DNA of 64,000 bases from the NCBI GenBank assembly GCA_963760285.1, contig CAVXCI010000003.1, positions 496,001 to 560,000 on the forward strand, written 5' to 3'. Position 1 is the first letter of the stretch; each line of letters starts with the position of its first letter. The notes beneath the pieces were generated by a model that was given only the letters and a program-made list of their open reading frames with translations, was not told the origin of the DNA and did no database searches. This DNA is from PALSA-278 sp963760285. Its GTDB lineage: Bacteria; Acidobacteriota; Terriglobia; Acidiferrales; UBA7541. Of this stretch, positions 16,966 through 27,026 are shown in pieces. The position numbers and the translations under genes are program-made.

Positions 16966-18639
16966 CTAACCCGGCAGGATACGTGGTGTGAGGAAGAACA
17001 GCAACTCTTGCGAAGAAGTCTGCACCAGTTGATGCTTGAAGAGGTTTCCCAGGAATGGAATGTCGCCCAGCAGCGGCACCTGATCAATGCTGGTTTCTTC
17101 GGACGAAATGATGATGCCCCCAATCACCACCGTCCCGCCATCATTTATCAGGATGCGCGTGTCCGCGGACTCGGTATCCAGCGCGGGGATGCCCTCCACG
17201 CGCGGAATCGACGTGTCAATCTGCGTGTTCTCCACGTGGACGTCCAGAAATACCGTGCCTTCCGCCGTGATCTGCGGGGTCACTTCCATTTCCAGCACCG
17301 CATCCACGTACTGCACGGATATCGTATTGTTCACGATGGTTTGAATGGGGATTTCCACGCCCTGCTTCACCGTGGCTTTCACGTTGTTCTGCGTGGCCAC
17401 GCGCGGCTTGGACAGCAGTTTCCCGATGCCCTTCGATTCCGCCGCGGAAATAATATAGTCCAGCGAAAGATTGTGTGACGAAAAGATGTAGCTGATTCCG
17501 CTGGTGGGCGTTGCCGCTCCCAGGTTGGTGTTCAGCGGCAGATTCGCTCCCGTGGAAGCAGTGCCGCCCGAGGGCACCAGCGGCGGCGGCACGTTGGTGT
17601 GAGTGATGGGGCTGCTCCCCACCGCGGAATTGCCGCCTCCCACGCTGTTTCCCGCGGCGAAGGCAAATGCCAACTGGCTTCCCAGGTCCCGCGAAAACGA
17701 CCGGTTGGCCGCCACCACCCGCGCTTCAATCTCCACCTGCTGCGATTTCTTGTCCAGTTGTTTCAGCAGCGCGTCCATCACCGGCAAGACTCCCGGAACG
17801 TCCCGGATAATCAGCGTGTTCAACCGCGGATCGGAGAGCACGCTTCCCCTCGCCGTCAGGAATTTCTTCATCGTCGTCGCCATGTCGTCGGACTTCGCGT
17901 AACTTAATTTCCGCGTCGTGGTCACCAGTTCCGCCGCGTCCGTCTGCGCCTTGGCCAGCGCGTTATCCTGTTCCGCCTCGTTCCGCAGTGTTTCCTTGGT
18001 GGCAATCCGCAGGACGTTTCCCTGCAGCTGCTTATCCAGCCCGTTGTTGCGCAGAACAATATCCAGCGCCTGATCCCACGGCACGTCATCCAGGACAATT
18101 GTCAGCGTCCCCTTCACGTTGGGATCCACCACAATGTTCAACCCGCTGATTTCATGAATCAGCCTGAAAAAATCAATCAAGTCCACCTGCCGCAGATTTA
18201 CGGAAATCGGTTCGCCGGAATACTGCGGCGCGCTGGTCTGTCTTGCCCCGGGATAGTAATTTGCCGTCCACGCGGCATCCGCCGCGGCCTCGCTCCCCGC
18301 CGGTGGCGCCGTCGCCGCGCCTGGCCCCGGAGGATTGGCACCTCCAGCCGCGGTTGCGCCATTGGCCGACGGCAACGTCATCACCCACGCTGACCCGTTC
18401 GTCGAAGAAATCGGCACCTCTTGTCCCGGCGAGGGTTGCGCCTCCGCGCCCGGCTTCGCCGCTGCCTGCTGCGCGGAGTTTTCGTTCTGCCCCGCGTCCG
18501 CCGCGATCAGGCGGGCTTCCGCGGCCCACGATTCCATTCGCGCCAATCCCGCGCGCGCCGTTGCCGCCCATTGTCCGCCCATCCCCAGCAATCCCGCCAG
18601 CGCCACGGCTGCCACGGGCTTCCGCATCCTTCCTGTCAT
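16966..18639 (-). CDS. pilQ: Type IV pilus secretin PilQ
   Basis: A 557-residue outer-membrane secretin with a signal segment near the N-terminus. After a Gly/Ala/Pro-rich linker comes a secretin/TonB short N-terminal domain (ISVNLRQVDLIDFFRLIHEI), a secretin N1 domain (SDPRLNTLIIRDVPGVLP), and the C-terminal secretin pore domain (IGKLLSKPRVATQNN, VEIPIQTIVNNT, VVIGGIIISSEE, VPLLGDIPFLGNLFK). No AMIN domain is seen, so the N-terminus is shorter than in Pseudomonas PilQ. The ATG overlaps the pilP stop by 4 bases with AGGAG 7 bases upstream. Confidence 0.95.
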   Translation of the reverse strand: MTGRMRKPVAAVALAGLLGMGGQWAATARAGLARMESWAAEARLIAADAGQNENSAQQAAAKPGAEAQPSPGQEVPISSTNGSAWVMTLPSANGATAAGGANPPGPGAATAPPAGSEAAADAAWTANYYPGARQTSAPQYSGEPISVNLRQVDLIDFFRLIHEISGLNIVVDPNVKGTLTIVLDDVPWDQALDIVLRNNGLDKQLQGNVLRIATKETLRNEAEQDNALAKAQTDAAELVTTTRKLSYAKSDDMATTMKKFLTARGSVLSDPRLNTLIIRDVPGVLPVMDALLKQLDKKSQQVEIEARVVAANRSFSRDLGSQLAFAFAAGNSVGGGNSAVGSSPITHTNVPPPLVPSGGTASTGANLPLNTNLGAATPTSGISYIFSSHNLSLDYIISAAESKGIGKLLSKPRVATQNNVKATVKQGVEIPIQTIVNNTISVQYVDAVLEMEVTPQITAEGTVFLDVHVENTQIDTSIPRVEGIPALDTESADTRILINDGGTVVIGGIIISSEETSIDQVPLLGDIPFLGNLFKHQLVQTSSQELLFFLTPRILPG

Positions 18640-19256
18640 CGGTTCACTCCTGTCATGGGACTCAGCGGCACGGTCACAATCCGCTGCATTGGATGTCCGA
18701 ATGCATCATGCGAGTTTTCGTCAAACACAATTCCGTCCAGCCGGATTTCCTTCACTTTCCCGTCATAGATTTTGTCTCCCGGATGCAGGAAATAGACGTG
18801 CTGCTGCGGGTTGGCCACCACTGCTATCATTCCTCCCGGCGTTTGCAATACTCCCTGCAATTGCACGGTGTTCGCCATCAAGCCCGCCTTTCCCGGCGGC
18901 AGCATCAGCGGTGTTCCGTCTTCTCCCGCTCCCTTCCGCGTCAGCAGCGGCCGGAACGGATCGCGTCGCGGCTCCGTCGTCTTGGTTTGCGCGCTCCCGC
19001 CGTTTGTATCCTGCTTCACCGCGGGCGCGACGGCTCTCGCCGCGGGCGCGTTTCCCGTCGCGGCGTGAACCGCTCCATTGACGACCGGCAAACTGGCCGC
19101 TCCACTGGCCTCTCCGCCCGTCGCCGTTTCAGTGCCGTGCGATTTAGAGTTCCTCGCGTCCCCGCCTGCCATTGCGCTCGCCGCCAGCAGGAAAACCGCC
19201 GCGCTCGCCCCCCATCGCCAGCCATGTCTCTTCGCCAACATGCCACGTTCATTCAT
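18636..19256 (-). CDS. pilP: Type IV pilus lipoprotein-like assembly protein PilP
   Basis: About 206 residues with a single N-terminal hydrophobic segment, a low-complexity Ala/Gly/Thr linker and a C-terminal PilP beta domain (RRDPFRPLL, LQGVLQTPGGMIAVV, YFLHPGDKIYDGKVKEI). PilP links the inner-membrane PilMNO platform to PilQ. There is no lipobox cysteine, so it is probably anchored by its N-terminal helix instead of lipid. ATG 19256 is chosen over an upstream frame opening because it follows the pilO stop by 4 bases. Confidence 0.88.
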   Translation of the reverse strand: MNERGMLAKRHGWRWGASAAVFLLAASAMAGGDARNSKSHGTETATGGEASGAASLPVVNGAVHAATGNAPAARAVAPAVKQDTNGGSAQTKTTEPRRDPFRPLLTRKGAGEDGTPLMLPPGKAGLMANTVQLQGVLQTPGGMIAVVANPQQHVYFLHPGDKIYDGKVKEIRLDGIVFDENSHDAFGHPMQRIVTVPLSPMTGVNR

Positions 19257-19260
19257 ATGC

Positions 19261-19881
19261 TTATTTCTTTTGTGCTCCGGATGGCTCCGCGTCTTCGCCT
19301 CCCGCAAAATAAGTTGTCACCGTAAACGTGGCGTTCACGGTCGCTCCCGCCGGCGTGTTCTTGGGACGCGCTCCGCCGCCTCCCAGCGCCGCCAGCGTCA
19401 AATCTCCCACGCTGGTAATCCGTTCCAGGTGGCTGAGCGCGCCAAAGAAATCCTGCAAGCCGAAAAATGTCCCTTCCACCTCCACCTCGAATGGCATTTC
19501 GTAGTGATATTCCTTTGCCACCACCGGCTTGCTGGTGATCCTCCGTATCCGCATGTTTGACTGGGACGCCGCCTGTTGCAGCAGCCGGATAAACTCATCC
19601 GCCTCCTTGCCCGTCGGCATCATGGCTTCCAGCGACGCCAGCTCCGCGCTGGTTATGCCCAGCTTCCGCTCCAGCGTCGCCAGCCGCGCTTCATTGGCCT
19701 GCAACGTCGCCACTTCCGCGGATAGGCTGGCCGTCTCCAGCTGCGCGCTCTCCATTTCCACGCGCTGCTTCCGCATGGGCGACCCCGGCGTATACAGCAT
19801 CGCCGGCGCCAGCATCAGCCCCAGCACTCCCACCAGCGCCGCCCGCGTTCCCACCGAAATATTCCCGGTTAAATCGGCCAA
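19261..19881 (-). CDS. pilO: Type IV pilus inner-membrane protein PilO
   Basis: A 206-residue bitopic protein with one hydrophobic helix at about residues 12-30, a coiled coil (about 40-90) and a C-terminal ferredoxin-like fold (FEVEVEGTFFGLQDFFGALSHLERI, split over two strands). It pairs with PilN. The start is an uncommon TTG at 19881, supported by AGGAG six to seven bases upstream. It follows pilN by 8 bases. Confidence 0.9.
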   Translation of the reverse strand: MADLTGNISVGTRAALVGVLGLMLAPAMLYTPGSPMRKQRVEMESAQLETASLSAEVATLQANEARLATLERKLGITSAELASLEAMMPTGKEADEFIRLLQQAASQSNMRIRRITSKPVVAKEYHYEMPFEVEVEGTFFGLQDFFGALSHLERITSVGDLTLAALGGGGARPKNTPAGATVNATFTVTTYFAGGEDAEPSGAQKK

Positions 19882-19889
19882 GTTTTCTC

Positions 19890-20486
19890 CTAACTCTTCC
19901 CCGCGGCGGCCGCCGCGTTGCCTGCTCCGCTCGCCTGCGCCGTCATCCCGAACGTGTAGGTCACCGCTTCCGGATTGTTGTCATCCTCTTTTGCTTCGGT
20001 GATGTCCACTTTCGTGAAGTAGCCGGACCGCTGCAGCGCGGCAATCAAATTCGCCACGGCGTTAATCGAGCCTGCCTCTCCTTCCAGGTCCACTCCGTCA
20101 CCCTTGCGCTTCAGACTGGTCAGCCACAATTCATCCGTCCGCGCCACCGAATTTTCCACCGCCGCCAGCATCTCCTCGCCTCCGCGCCGGCTGTTCGCCA
20201 GTTGCCGGACCACCTCCAGGTGGTGCTCCAGTTCCGACTCCTGCCCCTGCAACAGCCTCACCTGCGCGGCCACTTGCTGCAGACGCGTCCGCTCTTGCTT
20301 CTGCGCGACAATCTTCGCCTCCATCCGCACCAGTTCCTGCTGGCTTTTCGCGTAGACCATCCACAGATAAGTCCCCGCCACGAGCAGCCCCGCCGCCAGC
20401 GCGCCCGCCAGAATCAGAATCTGTCTGGACCGCTCGGCTTGCCCGCCCTTCGGCCTCGTCTGCCCCAGCAGATTGACGCGTATCAA
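19890..20486 (-). CDS. pilN: Type IV pilus inner-membrane protein PilN
   Basis: A 198-residue protein beginning with the conserved cytoplasmic PilM-binding peptide MIRVNLL. It then has one membrane helix (about residues 23-43), a coiled coil and a C-terminal Fimbrial_PilN domain (ENSVARTDELWLTSLKRKGD). The start is TTG, overlapping the pilM stop codon in the tetranucleotide TTGA. The two consecutive TTG starts in pilN and pilO suggest that expression is set by coupling. Confidence 0.92.
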   Translation of the reverse strand: MIRVNLLGQTRPKGGQAERSRQILILAGALAAGLLVAGTYLWMVYAKSQQELVRMEAKIVAQKQERTRLQQVAAQVRLLQGQESELEHHLEVVRQLANSRRGGEEMLAAVENSVARTDELWLTSLKRKGDGVDLEGEAGSINAVANLIAALQRSGYFTKVDITEAKEDDNNPEAVTYTFGMTAQASGAGNAAAAAGKS

Positions 20487-21535
20487 GACTTCACCATTTC
20501 GCGCATCCCCAGCCCCACCGCCACCGCGAACTGCGCGGCGTTGTCGCGCAGTTGTGTTTCATTTATTTGCCCGGCGGGAATGGCGACCTTCCGAAACGGA
20601 TTCAGCTCCTCCACTGGCAATCCCAGCTCGCCGCGGATCATTTGCAGCAGCCCCGCCAGCTTCGCCGTTCCCCCGGCCACGTAAAGACACGTAATCTCCT
20701 CGCCACTCGTGGTCGCCCGGAAAAAATCAAACGTTTTTTTGATTTCCAGCACCAGCCCTTCCGAAACCGGACGCAACACCGCGTCACGCTGCTCGTCCGA
20801 GATTCCCGGATAGCTGCTGCCGGTCTTCAGCCGTTCCGCTTCCTCGAAGCTCAGTTCCAGTTCCCCCTGCAATGCTTCCGTGAACTGCTTTCCGCCCATG
20901 GCCACGTCGCGCGTGAAAAGCGGCGCGCCTCCTCGCGTGATATTGATGTTCATCACGCTCGCTCCCAGATTCACCAGCGCGATCAGGTCGCTGGCTTTCG
21001 GCTCGTAGTTCGCCTCGAAGCAGTTTTCCAGCGCGAACGCGTCCACGTCCATCACCCGTCCCTCCATTCCCGCCAGCGTGATGGCGCCGGTGTAGTTCTG
21101 GATCTTGTCCTTCCTTGCCGCCACCAACAGCACGTCCAGGTCATTCTCCGTTTTCCCAAGCAGTTGATAGCTCAATGAAACGTCCGCCACCTCGAACGGA
21201 ATCTGCTGCGCCGCTTCCGCGGGAATCCGGTCGTACAGCTCTTCCTCGCTCATCAGCGGCATGGTCAGCCGTTTCACAATCACCGAATGCCCGCTCAGCG
21301 ACCCGGCCACATCCCGCAAGGTCATGTGCTGCGCTTCAAACACCGTGTTGATGGTTTCCGCCACTGCCGGCGCATCCGCAATCGTTCCGTCCTTCACCGC
21401 CTCCCGCGGAAGAACCTCCATTCCCGCGCACACCACTTCGTATCCTTCCTTGGTGTGCTTCAGCTGCACGACTTTCACCGAGCTGGATCCGATATCCAGC
21501 CCCGTCAGCGTTTTTGGCTTTCCGTTTCCGAACAT
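20483..21535 (-). CDS. pilM: Type IV pilus assembly ATPase-like protein PilM
   Basis: A 350-residue actin-like protein with LDIGSSSVKVVQL near the N-terminus (phosphate 1), VNLGASVMNINI (phosphate 2) and LYVAGGTAKLAGL (adenosine). It is the cytoplasmic part of the alignment complex and binds the PilN N-terminus. ATG 21535 has GGAGAGGC directly upstream; the longer frame to 21640 is unsupported. It is the first gene of a five-gene operon running through pilQ and probably on into pepP and accB. Confidence 0.95.
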   Translation of the reverse strand: MFGNGKPKTLTGLDIGSSSVKVVQLKHTKEGYEVVCAGMEVLPREAVKDGTIADAPAVAETINTVFEAQHMTLRDVAGSLSGHSVIVKRLTMPLMSEEELYDRIPAEAAQQIPFEVADVSLSYQLLGKTENDLDVLLVAARKDKIQNYTGAITLAGMEGRVMDVDAFALENCFEANYEPKASDLIALVNLGASVMNINITRGGAPLFTRDVAMGGKQFTEALQGELELSFEEAERLKTGSSYPGISDEQRDAVLRPVSEGLVLEIKKTFDFFRATTSGEEITCLYVAGGTAKLAGLLQMIRGELGLPVEELNPFRKVAIPAGQINETQLRDNAAQFAVAVGLGMREMVKS

Positions 21536-21842
21536 GCCTCTCCGTCTTGTCGTCGCGCAGGCGCAAGAATTTGCCGCCACGCCGCGCGCGCCTTTTTTCC
21601 TGCCTGTCTTTTCGGAGAGTTCGCCGGAAATTCCCGGCAACTACAAGAGGATGACCCTGTGTTGCTTATGACACTTATTGGCGCGGCGCGTCAAGCCGCC
21701 GTATGAGCATGTTGCGCTGATGGTTACGTGAGCTTACTCGCGCCTCTGTCGTCTCGCCGCTGTCAATTACTCGCTCATGTGCCGCGACGCTTCTTCCCAT
21801 TCTGCTTTCCGGCGGGATTTGTCGTGCCTTCGCGCCATACAT
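21536..21842. other. Upstream region of the pilus operon
   Basis: About 300 bases between ubiD and pilM with no gene supported. It presumably carries the pilM promoter (read leftward). I see no -12/-24 sigma-54 site or strong -10/-35 pair. Confidence 0.35.
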
Positions 21843-23300
21843 TCACCTTTTCAATCCCAGCTTGCCCCACATTGCGTCCACGCGCGCTTTCGTCGCCGCG
21901 TCCATCTTGATTTCATCCGGCCAGCGCCCCTGATATCCCTCGCTCCGCCATTTTCGCGTGGCGTCAATGCCCATCTTCGACCCGTAGTCCTGCATCCGCG
22001 CCGCGTGATCCAGCGTGTCCACCGGTCCCATCACGAATTGAATATCCCGCTCCGGATCAATCGCGCACAGCGCCTTCCACACCACTTCCCCGCCGTCCTG
22101 GACGTTCACGTCGTCGTCCACCACCACGATCACCTTCGTGAACATCGCCTGTCCCAGCGACCAGATCGCGCTCATCACTTTCCGCGCTTGCCCCGGATAC
22201 GATTTGCGAATGGACACGATCATCAAATTCTGAAAAATTCCTTCCGCCGGCATGGCCACGTCCACGATTTCGGGATGCTGCATCTTCATCACCGGCAGAA
22301 AAACCCGCTCAATCGCGTGCCCGATGAAATAATCCTCCTGCGGCGGACGCCCCACGATGGTCGTCAAATACGTCGGCTCCTTGCGGTGCGTCACGCATGT
22401 GACATGGAAAACCGGATACTCGCCTTCCAGCGAATAAAATCCCGTGTGATCGCCGAACGGTCCTTCCGTCCGCATCTCGTTCAAATTCACATAGCCTTCC
22501 AGCACAATCTCCGCATTCGCCGGAACTTCCAGATCGCACGTCTCGCACGCCACCATTTCCACCGGCTCTTTCCGCAGAAATCCACTGAACATGAACTCAT
22601 CCATGTCCGGCGGGACCGGCAGAATTCCCGCCAGCGCCGTCGCCGGCTCCGCTCCGATGGCCACCACCACCGGCATGCGCCCATCGGGATTGGCCGCGCG
22701 CGCGCTGCGAAAATGTTCCGCGCCGTGCTTTTGCGTCTGCCAGTGCATTCCCGTGGTCGTGTCGTCGAAAATCTGCATCCGGTAGGTCCCCACGTTCCGC
22801 TTCCCCGTCTCCGGATTTTTCGTAATCACCAGCGGCCAGGTGATGTAGCGCCCGCCGTCCTGCGGCCAGCATTGCAACGCGGGCAGATAGCTCAGCTTGA
22901 AATGCCCTTCGTGCCTCACCACCTCTTTCACCGGCCCGCTCTTCACCGTCTTTGGAAAAAATGATCCCAGCTCCGCCAGCTTCGGCAGCATTTTCAATTT
23001 GTCGAAAAATCCCTGCGGCGATTTCACGTCCAGGAACGCGCTGATCCGTCCCGCCACTTCCTCCAGTGACGCCGCCTCCAGCGCCAGATTCATCCGCCGC
23101 TCCGACCCCAGCAGATTCGTCACCACCGGCCAGTCCGCGCCCTTCGGCTTTTCAAACACCAGCGCCGGACCGCCGGACTTGGTCGTCCGGTCGGTGATCT
23201 CCGTGATTTCCAGCACCGGATCCACTTCCTCGCGGATCCGCGCCACTTCGCCTTCCTTCTCCAGCCGCTTCAGAAATTCGCCCAGGTCGCGATACGCCAT
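21843..23300 (-). CDS. ubiD: UbiD family decarboxylase
   Basis: A 485-residue prenyl-FMN-dependent decarboxylase. Typical blocks are MAYRDLGEFLKRLEKEGE, TNLLGSERRMNLAL, EGPFGDHTGFYSLEGEYP, TTIVGRPPQEDYFIGHAIER and VDDDVNVQDGGEVVWKAL. It acts on 3-polyprenyl-4-hydroxybenzoate in ubiquinone synthesis; in a probable menaquinone user such as this it may act on futalosine-pathway naphthoate (MqnL role) or another aryl acid. UbiX is not nearby. ATG 23300 has GGAGGGGAA just upstream. Confidence 0.9.
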   Translation of the reverse strand: MAYRDLGEFLKRLEKEGEVARIREEVDPVLEITEITDRTTKSGGPALVFEKPKGADWPVVTNLLGSERRMNLALEAASLEEVAGRISAFLDVKSPQGFFDKLKMLPKLAELGSFFPKTVKSGPVKEVVRHEGHFKLSYLPALQCWPQDGGRYITWPLVITKNPETGKRNVGTYRMQIFDDTTTGMHWQTQKHGAEHFRSARAANPDGRMPVVVAIGAEPATALAGILPVPPDMDEFMFSGFLRKEPVEMVACETCDLEVPANAEIVLEGYVNLNEMRTEGPFGDHTGFYSLEGEYPVFHVTCVTHRKEPTYLTTIVGRPPQEDYFIGHAIERVFLPVMKMQHPEIVDVAMPAEGIFQNLMIVSIRKSYPGQARKVMSAIWSLGQAMFTKVIVVVDDDVNVQDGGEVVWKALCAIDPERDIQFVMGPVDTLDHAARMQDYGSKMGIDATRKWRSEGYQGRWPDEIKMDAATKARVDAMWGKLGLKR

Positions 23301-23375
23301 TTCCCCTCCGCCTCCTCGCCTCTCTCGGAATCCGCCCACCCTGGCAGGCATCAGCCCCCGCCAAATCTCCGGCGA

Positions 23376-26300
23376 CTATTCTTCCTTCGCCGGCAACGGC
23401 GCAATCGCGGGAATATCCTTCTTCCTTATTTCCACGTTCAGCGCCGCCAGTTCCTTGGACTTTACCTCGTTCCACTTCGCCGCCAGCTCGTCCGCCTGCC
23501 TGGCCAGCACTTCATAGAGCTGCCCCGATTGCTCCGTCGGAGCCGTATCCGCGCTCTCCACCAGTTCTCCCAGGACGCTCAACTTGTTGTTCAGCCGCAC
23601 CGGATAATTCAGCGAATCCTCCGTGGACTGAATATTCTTGTTGTACAGCGCGTCCTGAATCGGCGTGATGGTGTCTTCCAGCGCCTTGGCCTGCTCCACA
23701 ATGGATTTTGCCGCCGCATCCTTCGCCAGCCTCGCCTGCAACGCATCCAGTTGTGAACGCACGTCCAAAATTTCGCGTATCGCGTCATGCGTTTGGTTCA
23801 GTGACGTCCGCAGCTTCAGCGCCAGCTCCAGTTGCTTCTGCAAATCTCCCTGCGAAGTTTTGAGCCGCGGATCCAGCGTCACATCCACGGATTGCGTCAG
23901 CGACTTTCCCAACGCCGTCAATCGCACTTGATACGTCCCTGGCACAACCCACGGTCCTTCCGGTTCATCTCCGCCGTCCAGCACCACGCCGGGAACTTTG
24001 TGCGGCGCTTCATATTTCAGGTCCCAGGTGAACCGGTTCATCCCGACTTCCACCGGCAGCGGCTCGGACTCATCCGGCGCGTCCCATTCCTGTTGCTTTT
24101 CCTTTGGCTCTTCCTTCTTGCTGGAATATTTCCGGATCACTTCTCCCTTGCTGTCCAGAATCTCCAGCTTCACTTCTCTTTCTTCTCCTTGTCCGGCGCT
24201 TTGGACAGGAAATAATCCACCGTCACTCCGCCCGCCGCGTTTTGGCCCACCAGCATCGCGTATCGCTTGGGCACCGTCCCGCCCGTGCGATAGCGCACCG
24301 CCGGAACCGGCTTGTAGAGATACGCATCCTCCCCGCTGATTTTCGCGCTCGCCGCGCGCAGCGGCTCGATATTGTCCAGAATCCAGAACGACCGTCCGTG
24401 CGTCGCCGCCACGACATCGCCATTCTTCACCGCCAAATCGTGAACCGGCGACGGCGGCAAATTCAGTTGCACCGCCTCCCAGTTCGCGCCGTCGTCGAAC
24501 GACGCATACACTCCCGTTTCCGTTCCCGCAAACAGCAGTCCCTTCCGCGCCGTGTCCGACCGCACCGCGTGGACATAACTTCCATCCGGAATTCCGCTGT
24601 TCATCCGGCTCCAGCTTTTCCCCGCGTCATGCGTCACGTAAATGTACGGCGCAAAATCGTCCAGTTTGTGCCGGTCAATCGCCGCATACGCCGTCCCCGC
24701 ATCGAACGGCGACGCCTCGATCAGGCTCACCATGCTCCAATCCGGCAGATCCTTCGGCGTCACGTTGTTCCAGTGCGCTCCGCCGTCTTCCGTCAACTGA
24801 ATCAGTCCGTCGTCCGTTCCCGCCCAGATCATTCCCTTCTTCAGCGGCGATTCCGCGATGGTGAACACCACGTCGTAATACTCCACGCTGGTGTTGTCCT
24901 TGGTGATGGGACCGCCCGCGGCCACCTGCTTGGACTTGTCGTTGCGCGTCAGGTCCGGACTGATGGCCGTCCAGCTGTTCCCGCCATTGGTGGTTTTGAA
25001 AACCGCCTCGCCGCCGATATACAGCGTGTCCGGATCGTTCGGCGAGATGATAATCGGCGCGGTCCACTGAAAGCGGTGCTTCAAATCTGCCGCGCCGATG
25101 CCGCTGTAGTAATCCGGCCACACGGTGATGTCCTGCGTCTGGCGCGTGCGCATGTCGCGCCGCGTGATGAACCCGCCGTTGTCGCCCGCGTACACAATAT
25201 CCGGATCGCGCGGGTCCACGGCGATGTATCCGCTCTCTCCGCCGCCCACTTCGTCCCAATCGCGCACGTCAATTCCGCCGGTGTCCGTCCGGCTGGCGAT
25301 GCCCACCGTCGAATTGTCCTGCTGCGCTCCGTAGACGTGATACAGGAACCGCATGTCCGTGGTCACGTGATAAAACTGCGCGGTCGGCTGATTGTCCTCC
25401 GTGCTCCAGCGATCTCCGCCGTCCGTGGAGATGGTCGCCCCGCCGTCGTTTCCGTTGATCATCCGCTTCGGATTTTTCGGATCTATCCACAATCCGTGGT
25501 TGTCGCCATGCGGCGTGGGCACGCGGTCAAATTTTTCGCCTCCATCGGTGGACCGGAAAGTCCCGGTATTCAATATGTACACCGTGTCGGTATTCAACGG
25601 GTCGCTGAAAATATGCGTGAAATACCACGCCCGCTGCCGGAACTTGTGGTCCGCGTTCACCAATGACCAGTTTTCGCCGTAGTCATCCGACCGGTACAAT
25701 CCGCCCTCTTTCGCTTCAATCAGCGCATAGACCCGGCTGCCGTCGCCCGCTCCCACTGCCACGCCGATTTTCCCCAACACCCCATCCGGCAGGCCATTCC
25801 CTTTCAATTGCTTCCACGTTTCCCCGCCGTCCGAAGATTTGTACAATCCGCTCCCCGGGCCGCCGCTGATGAAATTCCACGGCAGCCGCCGCGCCTGGTA
25901 CATCGCCGCGTACACAATGTGCGCATTCGATGGATCGAAGGTCAGGTCCGTCGCGCCCGTGTTCTCATCCTTGTACAGAACTTTCCGCCACGTTTTCCCG
26001 CCATCCGTGGTTTTGTAAACGCCGCGCTCGCTGTTTGGCCCATAGGCATGTCCCATGGCGGCAATCAGCACGGTGTTTTCGTCGTGCGGGTCCACGATTA
26101 CCCGGGCGATGTGCCGCGTGTCGTCCAATCCCAGGTGTTCCACGTTTTCCCCGCGTCCACCGACTTGTACACCCCGTTGCCGTAGGAGATATCTCCCCGC
26201 CAGCATGCTTCTCCCGTCCCCACGTAAATCACGTTCGGGTCCGACGGCGCCACGGCAATCGCCCCCACTGACGCAAACGGCTGCTTGTCCGTCAACGGCT

Positions 26301-26556
26301 CCCACGTCAGTCCGCCATTCGTCGTCTTCCACACACCGCCCGAAACCGCTCCAAAATAATAAACATTCGGCTGGCTCGACACGCCCGTCACCGCCAGCAC
26401 GCGCCCTCCGCGGAATGGCCCAATCTGCCGCCACTTCATCCCCTCCCACAATTTGTTGTCCAACTGCTGCGCCCGCGCCGGCATGGCCGCAAATCCCGCC
26501 AGCCACAACCCCGCCAGCAACGCCGCCACCATCATCGCTATTGCCCTGCTTCTCAT
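23376..26556 (-). CDS. Sortilin/VPS10-type BNR propeller protein, two frame breaks
   Basis: A secreted protein of roughly 1,060 residues with a signal peptide (LLAGLWLAGFAAMPARAQQ). A ten-bladed-type BNR/VPS10 propeller follows: repeated YKTTDGGKTW, YKSSDGGETW, YRSDDYGENW and FKTTNGGNSW Asp-box motifs. A C-terminal helical domain completes it. The reading frame changes twice. Near 26136 one C appears missing (AACACC where AACCACC restores the family sequence). At 24170-24173 the frame changes within an A-rich tract, where a TGA overlaps a GTG. Homologues continue straight through (DYFLS then LEILDSKGEV). ATG 26556 is the start. The gene class is common and abundant in Acidobacteriota; function unknown, possibly glycan binding or hydrolysis. 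Confidence 0.82.
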
Positions 26557-26881
26557 GCCGCGCTCCTTTTACTGGACCATTTCCGCCGCGCCATCGTAAT
26601 CCCGGGCCCCTTCCCCGGAAAGCCATTTCTGCCCCGCCCGGTCAAATTGCACGCGCCCGGCGCGCGGTCCTGTGGAAAACACCATTACTAAAATGCCCCT
26701 TAGCCGCAGTTACAACACCTCTCCCCCGGAAATCGCGCAGGTCCTTATTCCCCCCACCCACACCCGCGCCTTGGAGGCAGAAATCACGCACTTTCTAACC
26801 GATTTCCAGCCATGTTTCACAATTTGGTAAACATTCGGTTGCAACCCGCAACTCCGAATGTTATTTTGGGTTGGGTTACAC
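26557..26881. other. Intergenic, nothing recognised
   Basis: About 325 bases between the divergent propeller gene and the tRNA-Gly. No convincing gene; it should contain the promoters of both. Confidence 0.4.
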
Positions 26882-26955
26882 GCGGGAGTAGTTTAGTGGC
26901 AGAACGTGAGCTTCCCAAGCTCGAGGTGAGGGTTCGATTCCCTTCTCCCGCTCCA
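26882..26955 (+). tRNA. tRNA-Gly (anticodon CCC)
   Basis: The cloverleaf has acceptor GCGGGAG/CTCCCGC, a D arm with AGTGGC, anticodon stem GAGC/GCTC around TTCCCAA, a T loop GGTTCGATTC and an encoded CCA at 26953-26955. Discriminator base T agrees with bacterial tRNA-Gly. Confidence 0.96.
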
Positions 26956-27026
26956 GACGTTCCACCCCCGCCCGTCGCTGAATCCACCCGGAGAAGTCTC
27001 CCCCCACCTCGCGCCATCGTCTGTTT

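Noticed and set aside
24104..25666. 520-codon + strand frame over the sortilin-type gene
   Set aside because: Antisense to Asp-box repeats; no ribosome site, no family.
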